DNA of 25,839 bases from BPGL01 sp035463115 (lineage in GTDB: Bacteria > Actinomycetota > UBA4738 > HRBIN12): positions 1-25,839 of the forward strand of contig DATHTO010000061.1 of the NCBI GenBank assembly GCA_035463115.1. Direction: 5' to 3'. Every line of letters begins with the position of its first letter. Position 1 is the stretch's first letter. A program made the translations under genes and the position numbers. Under the pieces are notes generated by a model. The model had not been told where the DNA came from. It ran no database searches and saw only the letters and a list, made by a program, of their open reading frames with translations. Positions 7,126 to 12,764 of this stretch are shown here, piece by piece.

Positions 7126-7413
7126 CGTCGCGTTCCGCCGGCGGGCCGGGTTCGGCGCTCCGTGGGCGCAGGCTCGACGCCGCCGGTCCCTCGGGTCCTT
7201 CGCGTTGTGCCGATGCTCCGCCGCCGACGTTTCCTTCCCTACCTCATGGGTATCCCTGAGGCCGCGGAGCATATGTGGGAGCGTTGCCCGCGTTGGAGAG
7301 GGGTCCCGCCGAGCGTCGCCAGCGCGATCCGGGGCCCCTTTCCCGTTTCCCGGGCGGGTCGGCCCGGCGCATCTCCGCGGTCGGTGACGGCATGGCGAGG
7401 CTCAGCGGTGGCG
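7126..7413. other. 288-base gap between convergent genes, no credible CDS
   Basis: Lies between the stop of the phosphotransferase fusion (+) and the stop of whiB (-). Short open frames here lack Shine-Dalgarno sites and recognisable protein features. The only strong structure is the nested inverted repeat at 7213-7272, annotated separately, plus a GGGGCCCC palindrome at 7331-7338 followed by TTT on the plus strand. Confidence 0.6.
7213..7272. repeat. Nested inverted repeat (possible structured RNA or terminator)
   Basis: Outer arms ATGCTCCGC (7213-7221) and GCGGAGCAT (7264-7272) are perfect complements. They enclose a second hairpin, CCTCA(T)GGG at 7242-7250 and CCCTGAGG at 7254-7261, with loop TAT and one bulged T. 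About 20 bases at 7222-7241 stay unpaired and are pyrimidine-rich. No known RNA family was recognised. It lies in the tail-to-tail gap, so a shared terminator is the simplest reading. Confidence 0.55.
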
Positions 7414-7698
7414 TCACCTCGGAACGGACTTCGCGTGCCGGCGGCGGGCGTTCGCCGTCTCGCCGGCGACGACGCCGTGCCAGTGCGCCTTGCCGGTCGT
7501 GCCCTCGGCGACCGCGTTCGCGTCCGCGCACGGGCGCCGGACCGGACAGCGAGCGCAGACGGCCTTCGCCTCGGTGATCCGGGTGGGGTCGAAGAACAGA
7601 TCGGGGTCGTCGTGCGTCCCGCAGAGCGACCGGAGCCACCATGGATCGTCGTCGTCGGTCGGCGCGAACGCCTCGGGGATCGAGATGACGCGTACCAT
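7414..7698 (-). CDS. WhiB-family iron-sulfur transcriptional regulator
   Basis: 94 residues. Four cysteines in the WhiB arrangement, C26 (RSLCG), C48, C51 (VCARCPV) and C57 (RRPCAD), would bind a [4Fe-4S] cluster. A basic tail (ARRRHAKSVPR) would contact DNA. The W-W-L-R-S-L-C-G and D-x-D-L-F-F-D segments are typical of the family. The usual G[VI]WGG turn before the basic tail reads GVVAG here, so the surface that contacts the primary sigma factor may be changed. The ATG at 7698 is the only ATG before the family homology. It has no Shine-Dalgarno but has GACGAT six bases upstream, as in the acetyltransferase gene at 9506. WhiB proteins occur only in actinobacteria and their phages. The target genes are unknown. 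Confidence 0.9.
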   Translation of the reverse strand: MVRVISIPEAFAPTDDDDPWWLRSLCGTHDDPDLFFDPTRITEAKAVCARCPVRRPCADANAVAEGTTGKAHWHGVVAGETANARRRHAKSVPR

Positions 7699-7704
7699 CC
7701 GTCG

Positions 7705-7722
7705 ATCGTCGAACGTCGACGA
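7705..7722 (-). promoter_or_regulatory. whiB promoter with overlapping inverted repeat
   Basis: GACGAT (minus strand, 7705-7710) ends six bases before the whiB ATG. An inverted repeat TCGTCGA-ACG-TCGACGA at 7706-7722 overlaps it and could be an operator. TCG-rich words are common in this genome, so chance is possible. Confidence 0.4.
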
Positions 7723-7837
7723 ACCGCGCCGGTATCGGGTGGACGGGCGCCTTTCGACGACCACGCCCATCGGCCGAACGGGGGGCGCCTCGGGCGACCG
7801 CGGGGGAGCGGCGGGCCGCATCGACGTGCCCGCGACG

Positions 7838-7843
7838 TACCAT
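7838..7843 (+). promoter_or_regulatory. Leaderless -10 box for the TfoX-N gene
   Basis: TACCAT, a full TANNNT match, ends six bases before ATG 7850. There is no Shine-Dalgarno. Confidence 0.6.
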
Positions 7844-7849
7844 CGGCCG

Positions 7850-8185
7850 ATGGCGTACGACGAGGAGCTCGCTGACCGCATCCGGTCGGTGGTCGCCGAC
7901 GAGCCGCGACTCACGGAGCGGAAGATGTTCGGCGGATTGGCGTTCCTGATCGGCGGGAACATGGCCGTCGCCGCCAGCGGGCAGGGTGGCCTGCTCGTCC
8001 GGGTCGACCCCGGCGCGTCGGAGTCGCTCGTCGCGACGACCGGCGCCACGCCGATGGAGATGCGCGGTCGAGCGATGCAGGGATGGTTGCGCGTACCCGC
8101 CGTTGATGTGCGCACGGAGCGGCAGCTGGAGCGGTGGATCGGCCTGGGCGTCGGATACGCCCGAACGCTTCCGCCGAAAGGCTGA
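7850..8185 (+). CDS. TfoX N-terminal domain protein
   Basis: 111 residues forming a single TfoX-N domain. Diagnostic parts are the N-terminal helix YDEELADRIRSVV, the strand RKMFGGLAFLIGGNMAVAA (residues 24-42), the strand GLLVRVDP and a late aromatic helix (LERWIGLGVGYARTLP). The domain was first named from the competence regulator TfoX/Sxy, but stand-alone actinobacterial copies have no proven role and contain no DNA-binding motif. The ATG at 7850 is fixed by the domain start and by TACCAT six bases upstream. It is divergent from whiB (151 bases between starts) and convergent with the VOC gene, whose stop lies 12 bases beyond its own. Confidence 0.9.
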   Translation: MAYDEELADRIRSVVADEPRLTERKMFGGLAFLIGGNMAVAASGQGGLLVRVDPGASESLVATTGATPMEMRGRAMQGWLRVPAVDVRTERQLERWIGLGVGYARTLPPKG

Positions 8186-8197
8186 ATCGCTCCGCCG

Positions 8198-8605
8198 CTA
8201 CCGCGGCTGGCCGATGTTCACCATCCACCGGACGCCGAAGCGATCGACGCACTGTCCGAACTCGTCGCCCCACATCTGCCGCTCGAGCGGCGTCACGACG
8301 GTTCCCCCGTCCGAGAGCTCGTCCCAGTACCCGTGGAGCTCGTCGCCGTCCTCCCCGCTCAGGCTGATCGCACCGTTCGAGCTCGGCTGACCCGCGCCGG
8401 GAGGTGGATCGGACGCCATCAACGTGAACCCGCCCTCGGTCTCGAGCTGCGCGTGCATCACCTGGTCCGCGATCGCGGCATCGTCGGCGCCGAACTCGCC
8501 GAACGTGCTCACGGTGAGCTCGCCGCCGAACACGTTCCTGTAGAACTCCATCGCCTCGCGGGCGTTGCCGGAGAAGGACAGGTAGGGGTTCAGCCGAGAC
8601 GGCAC
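8198..8605 (-). CDS. VOC-superfamily (PhnB/glyoxalase-like) protein
   Basis: 135 residues from GTG 8605, set by AAGGAG six bases upstream; longer readings have no support. It has the PhnB-type vicinal-oxygen-chelate fold: N-terminal LNPYLSFSGNAREAMEFY, FGGEL, the strand HAQLETEGGFTLMASD, the strand NGAISLSG, and the C-terminal block MWGDEFGQCVDRFGVRWMVN. These proteins are dimeric cytosolic enzymes or binding proteins related to 3-demethylubiquinone methyltransferase-like and glyoxalase proteins. The usual PhnB-type metal or ligand residues are partly visible (H51), but the reaction is unknown. It is not linked to phosphonate genes here. Confidence 0.88.
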   Translation of the reverse strand: MPSRLNPYLSFSGNAREAMEFYRNVFGGELTVSTFGEFGADDAAIADQVMHAQLETEGGFTLMASDPPPGAGQPSSNGAISLSGEDGDELHGYWDELSDGGTVVTPLERQMWGDEFGQCVDRFGVRWMVNIGQPR

Positions 8606-8774
8606 GACACGCTCCTTCCGACGGTGGACGTCTCCGGGAGCATCTCGGCGGACGCTCGCGGACGGAAGGCACGCTAGGTGACCGGCTTCGCCACGGTCAA
8701 GCGGCCGCGACCGCACGCGGAGGCAGCATGGCATCGGGCACGGAGGCATCGGTGCGCCAAGCGCGCGGAACCCG

Positions 8775-8780
8775 TACGCT
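8775..8780 (+). promoter_or_regulatory. Leaderless -10 box for the 68-residue protein gene
   Basis: TACGCT, a full TANNNT match, ends six bases before ATG 8787. There is no Shine-Dalgarno. Confidence 0.55.
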
Positions 8781-8786
8781 CGAACG

Positions 8787-8993
8787 ATGATGCCGAGCGA
8801 AGACCTGAAGCAGCACCTCCGCGACGAGCACGGGGTCCACGAGGCGCCGGAAGAGGTCGTCGAGCCGGGTGTCGAGGCCTCGTACGGACCCGACGTGTCC
8901 GACGAACAGCTCACACGGCTCCACGCGCAGCACCACGAGGAGAACCCGGACCTCCTCCGTCACAGCCACGACGACGAGCCGTCCACGGACTGA
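8787..8993 (+). CDS. Small acidic histidine-rich protein, unknown
   Basis: 68 residues, starting at tandem ATG codons (8787 and 8790). TACGCT six bases before the first one supports 8787. The protein is very hydrophilic, with many Glu/Asp and nine His, including HLRDEHGVH near the N-terminus and LHAQHHEENPDLLRHSHDD near the C-terminus. There are no cysteines, signal or membrane segment. The repeated [LR]-x-H-x3-H spacing could bind metal, or may simply reflect a short helical pair. I do not recognise a named family. It stands alone between the VOC gene (divergent) and the HesB-like gene (118 bases downstream with its own Shine-Dalgarno). Confidence 0.7.
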   Translation: MMPSEDLKQHLRDEHGVHEAPEEVVEPGVEASYGPDVSDEQLTRLHAQHHEENPDLLRHSHDDEPSTD

Positions 8994-9110
8994 GATCCGC
9001 GCGTTCCCGGACTGCGTCGATCGCTCTTCCCGGCCGACGTGTGCGCCGACCCCGGCGGGGAAAGACATCGGGTTCATCCACGCGCGAGATGCGCGGGAAG
9101 GAGGAAGCCC

Positions 9111-9404
9111 ATGCTGCAGGTCACGGACGACGCTGCGACGGTGTTCCGCGTGATCCTCTCGCAGGAGGAGGTCAGCGGCTCGGCGATCCGCCTCGCCGCC
9201 ACCCCGACCGCGGACCCGGAGCGAGCGGAGATCTCGTTCCTCGCCGTCGACGGACCGAGCGCCGGCGACGTCGAGGTCGGGGCCCCGGGCATCCAGGTCT
9301 ACGTCGAGCCGGAGTTGGCGCAGGAGCTGGACGACGCGGTGCTCGACGCGAACGCGAGCGACGACGGTCCCGCGAGCTTCACCCTGTCCAAGCGCTCGGG
9401 CTGA
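9111..9404 (+). CDS. HesB/IscA-fold-like protein lacking cysteines
   Basis: 97 residues. The ATG at 9111 has AAGGAGGA just upstream. The sequence looks like the iron-sulfur A-type carrier (HesB/IscA) fold: LQVTDDAATVFRVILSQEE helix, the strand SAIRLAATP, the strand EISFLAVDGPSAGDVEV, then IQVYVEPELAQELDDAVLDA and a last strand ASFTLSK. IscA-type carriers need three cysteines to bind iron or clusters, and this protein has none, so it cannot carry a cluster in the usual way. Such cysteine-free relatives are annotated in actinobacteria without known function. It is soluble and has no linked Fe-S assembly genes. Confidence 0.75.
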   Translation: MLQVTDDAATVFRVILSQEEVSGSAIRLAATPTADPERAEISFLAVDGPSAGDVEVGAPGIQVYVEPELAQELDDAVLDANASDDGPASFTLSKRSG

Positions 9405-9493
9405 CCGCCCGGCGAACCTGCCTCGTGCGGACGCCACGCATCGCGCGCCCTGCGTCCCGCCGCGGGCGCTCCGGCATCGTCCTGCCGACGTGG

Positions 9494-9499
9494 GACGAT
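9494..9499 (+). promoter_or_regulatory. Candidate leaderless -10 box for the acetyltransferase gene
   Basis: GACGAT ends six bases before ATG 9506. It matches TANNNT except for the first base, as in the whiB case. Confidence 0.4.
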
Positions 9500-9505
9500 G
9501 TCGCG

Positions 9506-10045
9506 ATGCTACGTGGTGATGCCGTGGTGCTCCGCGCCGTCCAGCGGGAGGACCTCCCCCGGCTGTACGAGCTGCTCAAGACCGACCTCGAGGTGATGAC
9601 GCGCGTCAGCGACCGTCCGCCGCGACCCGTCACGCTCGAGGAGATGATCGCCTCGTACGAGGGGTCATCGGAGGGCGACGACGCCGATGCTTGGTTCGCC
9701 ATCGTCGTGGACGACGCGGTCGTGGGGGAATGCGGCCTCCACGAGGTCGATCATTACCAGGGCACCTGCCACGTCGGGATCTCGCTCGGACGGGCGTACT
9801 GGTCGAAGGGCTACGGACGCGACGCGGTCCGGACGCTGGTCGACTACGCGTTCCGCCATCTCCGCATGCGCAAGGTGAGCCTGGAGGTGCTCGCCGACGA
9901 CGAGCGCGCGGTCCGCGCCTACACGGCGGCGGGGTTCCACGAGGAGGGCCGGCTCCGCGACGAGGCGTGGTTCCACGGCGCCGAGCACGACGTGCTGAGG
10001 ATGGCGGTGCTGCGCGCCGAGTGGGTTCCGCCATCGACGGGCTGA
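9506..10045 (+). CDS. GNAT-family N-acetyltransferase (RimJ/RimL type)
   Basis: 179 residues. The full Acetyltransf_3-type fold is visible: N-terminal VVLRAVQREDLPRLYELL, the strand AWFAIVVDDAVVGECGLHEVD, the strand TCHVGISLGRAYWSKGYGRDAV with the acetyl-CoA loop (residues 100-106, SKGYGRD), then VSLEVLADDERAVRAYTAAGFHEEGRLRDE and the C-terminal strand HDVLRMAVLR. The family transfers acetyl groups from acetyl-CoA to ribosomal protein N-termini, other proteins or small molecules including aminoglycosides. The acceptor cannot be told here. The start at 9506 is set by domain length and by GACGAT six bases upstream. The frame is open for more than 800 bases upstream, but that part reads as an antisense-like shadow. 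Confidence 0.92.
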   Translation: MLRGDAVVLRAVQREDLPRLYELLKTDLEVMTRVSDRPPRPVTLEEMIASYEGSSEGDDADAWFAIVVDDAVVGECGLHEVDHYQGTCHVGISLGRAYWSKGYGRDAVRTLVDYAFRHLRMRKVSLEVLADDERAVRAYTAAGFHEEGRLRDEAWFHGAEHDVLRMAVLRAEWVPPSTG

Positions 10046-10051
10046 CATCTC

Positions 10052-10092
10052 ATACGTCGCCGCGGATCGCCGGATAGGCTGATCCGACGTAT
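10052..10092. repeat. Imperfect inverted repeat downstream of the acetyltransferase gene
   Basis: ATACGT (10052-10057) and CGGATC (10063-10068) pair with GATCCGACGTAT (10081-10092), leaving a five-base bulge and a 12-base loop. It lies just before the stronger stem at 10106-10138. Confidence 0.45.
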
Positions 10093-10105
10093 CGGCGGGG
10101 ACGCG

Positions 10106-10138
10106 ACGACAGCTCGGACCGCTGGTCCGAGCTGTCGT
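10106..10138. terminator. Bidirectional stem-loop, 15-base-pair perfect stem
   Basis: ACGACAGCTCGGACC (10106-10120) pairs perfectly with GGTCCGAGCTGTCGT (10124-10138) around a GCT loop. It lies between the convergent stops at 10045 (+) and 10165 (-). There is no T-tract. A 12-base GGCCTGCAGGCC palindrome follows at 10149-10160. Confidence 0.8.
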
Positions 10139-10164
10139 GCGCTGCCTTGGCCTGCAGGCCCTAC

Positions 10165-10932
10165 CTACCTCGTCTCGGACGGTCGCTGCGCGCGAGCGCG
10201 CTCCTCCTCGATCCGCATCTCGAGGGCGGCGCGTCCCGCGTCCGGGTCGGCGTTCGACCGGATCTCCTGCGACGCGCCCTCTGCCTGCACGCTCCAGCGC
10301 TCCAGATACCGCCGGGCCACAGGGATGCCGCCGCCGCCGAAGGCGACGATCGCGGACCCGACGATCACGGCGAGGATCGCGTAGAACAGCCCGTTCACGA
10401 TCTCGGGCGCGACCCGCAGCTGGTTCAAGGCTGCGAACACGCCGAGAACGAGGATCGCGATGCCGGCACCGCGAGCGATCCACGTCCCCGCCGTCGCTCC
10501 CGCGAGCATGGCCGACAGCACATCGGTCACTGCCTTCGCGACGGCCGCGGCGATCACGAGGATCACGACCGCGACCAAGACGTTCGGGAGGTATGCGATC
10601 AACCCCTCGAGGAGGTCGCTGATGGGGTTCGGACCCCAGATCCCGAAGGCGAGTTGCAGGGCGATCAGGAAGACGACCCAGAACACGATGACGCCGATGA
10701 TGTCGGACGGTTCGGTGTTGCTCCGCCGGAACGTCTCACGGAGGGTTCCTCGTTCGACCCAGCGATCGAACCCCACGCGTTCGAGGAGTGTGTCCGCCAG
10801 TTTCGAGAGGGCTTTGGCGACGAACCATCCGATCAACAGGATGAGGAAGAACGCGAGCAGCTTGGGAGCGAACGTGGCGACGTCGCGCCACGCGTCCTCG
10901 AGCCCGCGTTCGATATCGACTTGACCCAACAT
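10165..10932 (-). CDS. TM-helix / mechanosensitive-channel-like membrane protein
   Basis: 255 residues. About five predicted membrane helices: 22-42, 79-99, 112-135, 154-170 and 179-199, the last ending in a glycine run (VAFGGGG). The pattern (LLAFFLILLIGWFVAKALSKLADTLLERVGFD, then VLVAVVILVIAAAVAKAVTDVL) is that of the conserved TM-helix domain found in small-conductance mechanosensitive channel relatives such as cyanobacterial and Pseudomonas CmpX. The cytoplasmic beta domain of true MscS is absent; the C-terminus is instead a charged helix (AALEMRIEEERARAQ). It is probably a membrane pore or scaffold that responds to envelope or osmotic stress, by family only. The ATG at 10932 is preceded by GGGGG. 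The gene lies nine bases after the GPGG protein gene, so they form one operon. Confidence 0.85.
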   Translation of the reverse strand: MLGQVDIERGLEDAWRDVATFAPKLLAFFLILLIGWFVAKALSKLADTLLERVGFDRWVERGTLRETFRRSNTEPSDIIGVIVFWVVFLIALQLAFGIWGPNPISDLLEGLIAYLPNVLVAVVILVIAAAVAKAVTDVLSAMLAGATAGTWIARGAGIAILVLGVFAALNQLRVAPEIVNGLFYAILAVIVGSAIVAFGGGGIPVARRYLERWSVQAEGASQEIRSNADPDAGRAALEMRIEEERARAQRPSETR

Positions 10933-10941
10933 GGCGACCCC

Positions 10942-11139
10942 CTAGTCGAACAGGCTCACGCCGCCGGGCCCGACGAGCAGGCCGAGGATGATCAGGACGA
11001 TCCCCCACAGGATCCCACCTCGGATGATCGTGACGATCCCCGCGATCACCAACACGGCGGCGATGATCCACAGGATCGTGTCGGTCGCCCCTTCGTTCCC
11101 GCCGTTCTGGGCGAGCAGTCCCAAGGTCGTTGCCAGCAT
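10942..11139 (-). CDS. GPGG-motif small membrane protein
   Basis: 65 residues from ATG 11139, with AAGGAGG at good spacing. The N-terminus (MLATTLGLLAQNGGNEGATD) is followed by two closely spaced membrane helices: TILWIIAAVLVIAGIVTIIRG and ILWGIVLIILGLLV. The protein ends in GPGGVSLFD. This short hairpin membrane protein with a C-terminal GPGG-x-S motif is a recognised actinobacterial family without known function. Its gene leads a two-gene operon with the TM-helix channel-like protein, which hints at joint action at the membrane. The promoter should lie in the divergent region before the glycosyltransferase gene, but no clear -10 box could be assigned. Confidence 0.88.
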   Translation of the reverse strand: MLATTLGLLAQNGGNEGATDTILWIIAAVLVIAGIVTIIRGGILWGIVLIILGLLVGPGGVSLFD

Positions 11140-11330
11140 CTCTGCCTCCTTCGAGCGTCCCGATGGACGTATCACTCGCCCTTTCCCACGCCAGGCCTCG
11201 CCTAATCGGCTGCGCCGCCGTGGAGGGCGATCGCGGCCGCGAAGCCGCTCGCGGCAAGCGCCGTCGTGCCGCGTGCGTGTCTCGGATCGTCGAACGCGGG
11301 TTCGCGCGCGGCGTGACCGTCGATGGCCGG

Positions 11331-11336
11331 AACCGT
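11331..11336 (+). promoter_or_regulatory. Possible leaderless -10 box for the glycosyltransferase gene
   Basis: AACCGT ends six bases before GTG 11343. It matches TANNNT except for the first base. It is used here to help choose the start and is weak on its own. Confidence 0.3.
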
Positions 11337-11342
11337 GTATCC

Positions 11343-12365
11343 GTGGTCGCGGGTGGGAAGCCCTCGCGCGTGCGTCAGGCGGAGAACGTGCCCCCGTCGG
11401 AGGTCCCCGACCTCCCGACGACGTGCGACGCGGTGACCGTCGTGGTGATCACGAGGGATCGGCGTACGGAGTTGCTGGCCTCGCTCGCGGAGCTCCGGCG
11501 CCTCCCCGAGCGTCCACGCATCATCGTGGTCGACAACGCGTCGTCCGACGGCTCGGCGGGTGCGGTCGGAACGACGTTCCCCGATGTCGATGTCGTCAGG
11601 CTGACCGAGAACCTCGGCGCTGCCGGCCGCAACGTGGGCGCCTCGCGCGCGACGACGCCGTACGTGGCGTTCTCGGACGACGACTCGTGGTGGGCACCCG
11701 GGGCCCTCGCACGGGCGGCGGTCGTGTTGGACGCCTATCCGGGCCTCGCGCTCGTCGCCGCGCGGGTCCTCGTCGGCCCCGCTGGCGCGCTCGATCCCAC
11801 GTGCGCCTTCATGGCGACGAGCGGGATCCCGCGCCGGGTCGGCGTTCCGGGTGTGCCGGTCTTCGGCTTCGTCGCGTGCGGCGCCGTGGTGCGTCGCGAG
11901 CCGTTCCTCGACGTCGGCGGCTTCCCCGAGCGGCTCGGCATCGGCGGCGAGGAAGCGGCGCTGTCGCTCGCGTTGGTCTCCGCCGGATCGTCGCTCGCGT
12001 ACGTCGACGACGTCGTGGCGTTCCACCATCCGTCGACGGTGCGGGACGGGTGCGCCCGGCGAACGATGGTGACCCGGAACGATCTCTGGATCGCGTGGGA
12101 GTACCGTTCGGCTCGGGTCGCGGTGCTGCGGACGCTCCGCGCCCTGTGCCGTTCCGTCACGGACCGAGCGGTCCGACGGGGGGTCGTCGCCGCGCTGCTC
12201 CGAGCGCCGAGCGTGCTGGCCCACCGCCGCCCGGTCCCCGACGACGTCGAGCGGACGCTCCGGACGCTCGACGCGGCACGTCGGTCGGCAGGGACAGGCC
12301 GCGCCGTGCAGACGCTCGCCGGCGCCGGTGGGCGAGGCCCTCGTGTCGGGATGCGCGACCGTTAG
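11343..12365 (+). CDS. Family 2 glycosyltransferase (GT-A fold)
   Basis: About 340 residues from GTG 11343. The start is uncertain: GTGs at 11313, 11370 and 11388 are all in frame, and only the domain beginning near 11430 is firm. The GT-A motifs are clear. They are VTVVVITRDRR, the nucleotide-binding strand IIVVDNASSDGS (about 60-71), NLGAAGRNVG (90-99), the metal-binding acidic cluster FSDDDSWW (DDD at 112-114), a glycine-rich acceptor segment GGEEAALSLAL, and a conserved HH pair near 228. It resembles rhamnosyl/N-glycosyl GT2 enzymes that transfer a sugar from an NDP donor to an envelope glycan or lipid. There is no membrane helix. The stop overlaps the stop of the convergent gene by four bases. 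No other sugar genes are adjacent on this strand. Confidence 0.88.
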   Translation: MVAGGKPSRVRQAENVPPSEVPDLPTTCDAVTVVVITRDRRTELLASLAELRRLPERPRIIVVDNASSDGSAGAVGTTFPDVDVVRLTENLGAAGRNVGASRATTPYVAFSDDDSWWAPGALARAAVVLDAYPGLALVAARVLVGPAGALDPTCAFMATSGIPRRVGVPGVPVFGFVACGAVVRREPFLDVGGFPERLGIGGEEAALSLALVSAGSSLAYVDDVVAFHHPSTVRDGCARRTMVTRNDLWIAWEYRSARVAVLRTLRALCRSVTDRAVRRGVVAALLRAPSVLAHRRPVPDDVERTLRTLDAARRSAGTGRAVQTLAGAGGRGPRVGMRDR

Positions 12366-12628
12366 ACGCGAGCGTCGATCGCGACCTGCGTTCCCTTGGC
12401 ACGACGCAGGTCCTGGCTGATCGCGGTCGCCATCATCTCGGCGACCGGGGTCGCGGCCCAGCCCGGTCCGCGCAGGATGACGAGCGGCGCATCGCCGGCG
12501 TACCCCCGGACGGAGTCCTGCAGCCACTCCCATTCGCCGGCTCCCGCCGGTTCCGTCAGACGCACGATGACCACGCCCTCGCCGAGCCGCTCCGCCTCGA
12601 GCTTGTCGATCGTGCCGATCGTGGCCAT
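12362..12628 (-). CDS. 88-residue orphan protein
   Basis: 88 residues. The ATG at 12628 has GGAG only two bases before it. The frame stays open further upstream, but that part is Arg/Pro-rich shadow-like sequence. The predicted fold alternates strand and helix: TIDKLEAERLGEGVVIVRLTE, a W-x-W segment (AGEWEWLQDSV), the strand APLVILRG, and the helix TPVAEMMATAISQDLRRAKG ending in QVAIDARV. There is no signal, cysteine or membrane segment. It is not recognised; the order loosely recalls a STAS domain, but the DSxG motif is absent. The stop overlaps the stop of the glycosyltransferase gene by four bases, and the gene starts 136 bases after the GMC oxidoreductase, beyond a candidate terminator. 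Confidence 0.65.
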   Translation of the reverse strand: MATIGTIDKLEAERLGEGVVIVRLTEPAGAGEWEWLQDSVRGYAGDAPLVILRGPGWAATPVAEMMATAISQDLRRAKGTQVAIDARV

Positions 12629-12683
12629 GGCTCCGTTCTCGGGTCTCGTCGCCTCTGGGCGTACCGGTCGTCTGGGGGGTCGT

Positions 12684-12725
12684 GGCTCGGCCGTGCGGGG
12701 GACGCGGAGGCGGGCGGGCCGAGCC
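12684..12725 (-). terminator. Stem-loop after the four-gene overlapping operon
   Basis: GGCTCGGCC (12684-12692) pairs perfectly with GGCCGAGCC (12717-12725), nine base pairs with a 24-base GC-rich loop. On the minus strand it follows the GMC oxidoreductase stop at 12765. No T-tract is present. Confidence 0.45.
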
Positions 12726-12764
12726 CCGCACCATGCAGTGCCTCGGGCCGGCGGCGAAGGTCGG

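Noticed and set aside
7213..7290. tRNA or SRP RNA in the structured gap
   Set aside because: The stems do not form a cloverleaf and no T-loop or CCA end is present. A GGAAGGAAA string on the minus strand recalls the SRP RNA loop, but its flanking helix is absent.
8787..8993. C2H2 zinc finger in the 68-residue His-rich protein
   Set aside because: There are no cysteines and the His spacing does not fit a zinc finger.
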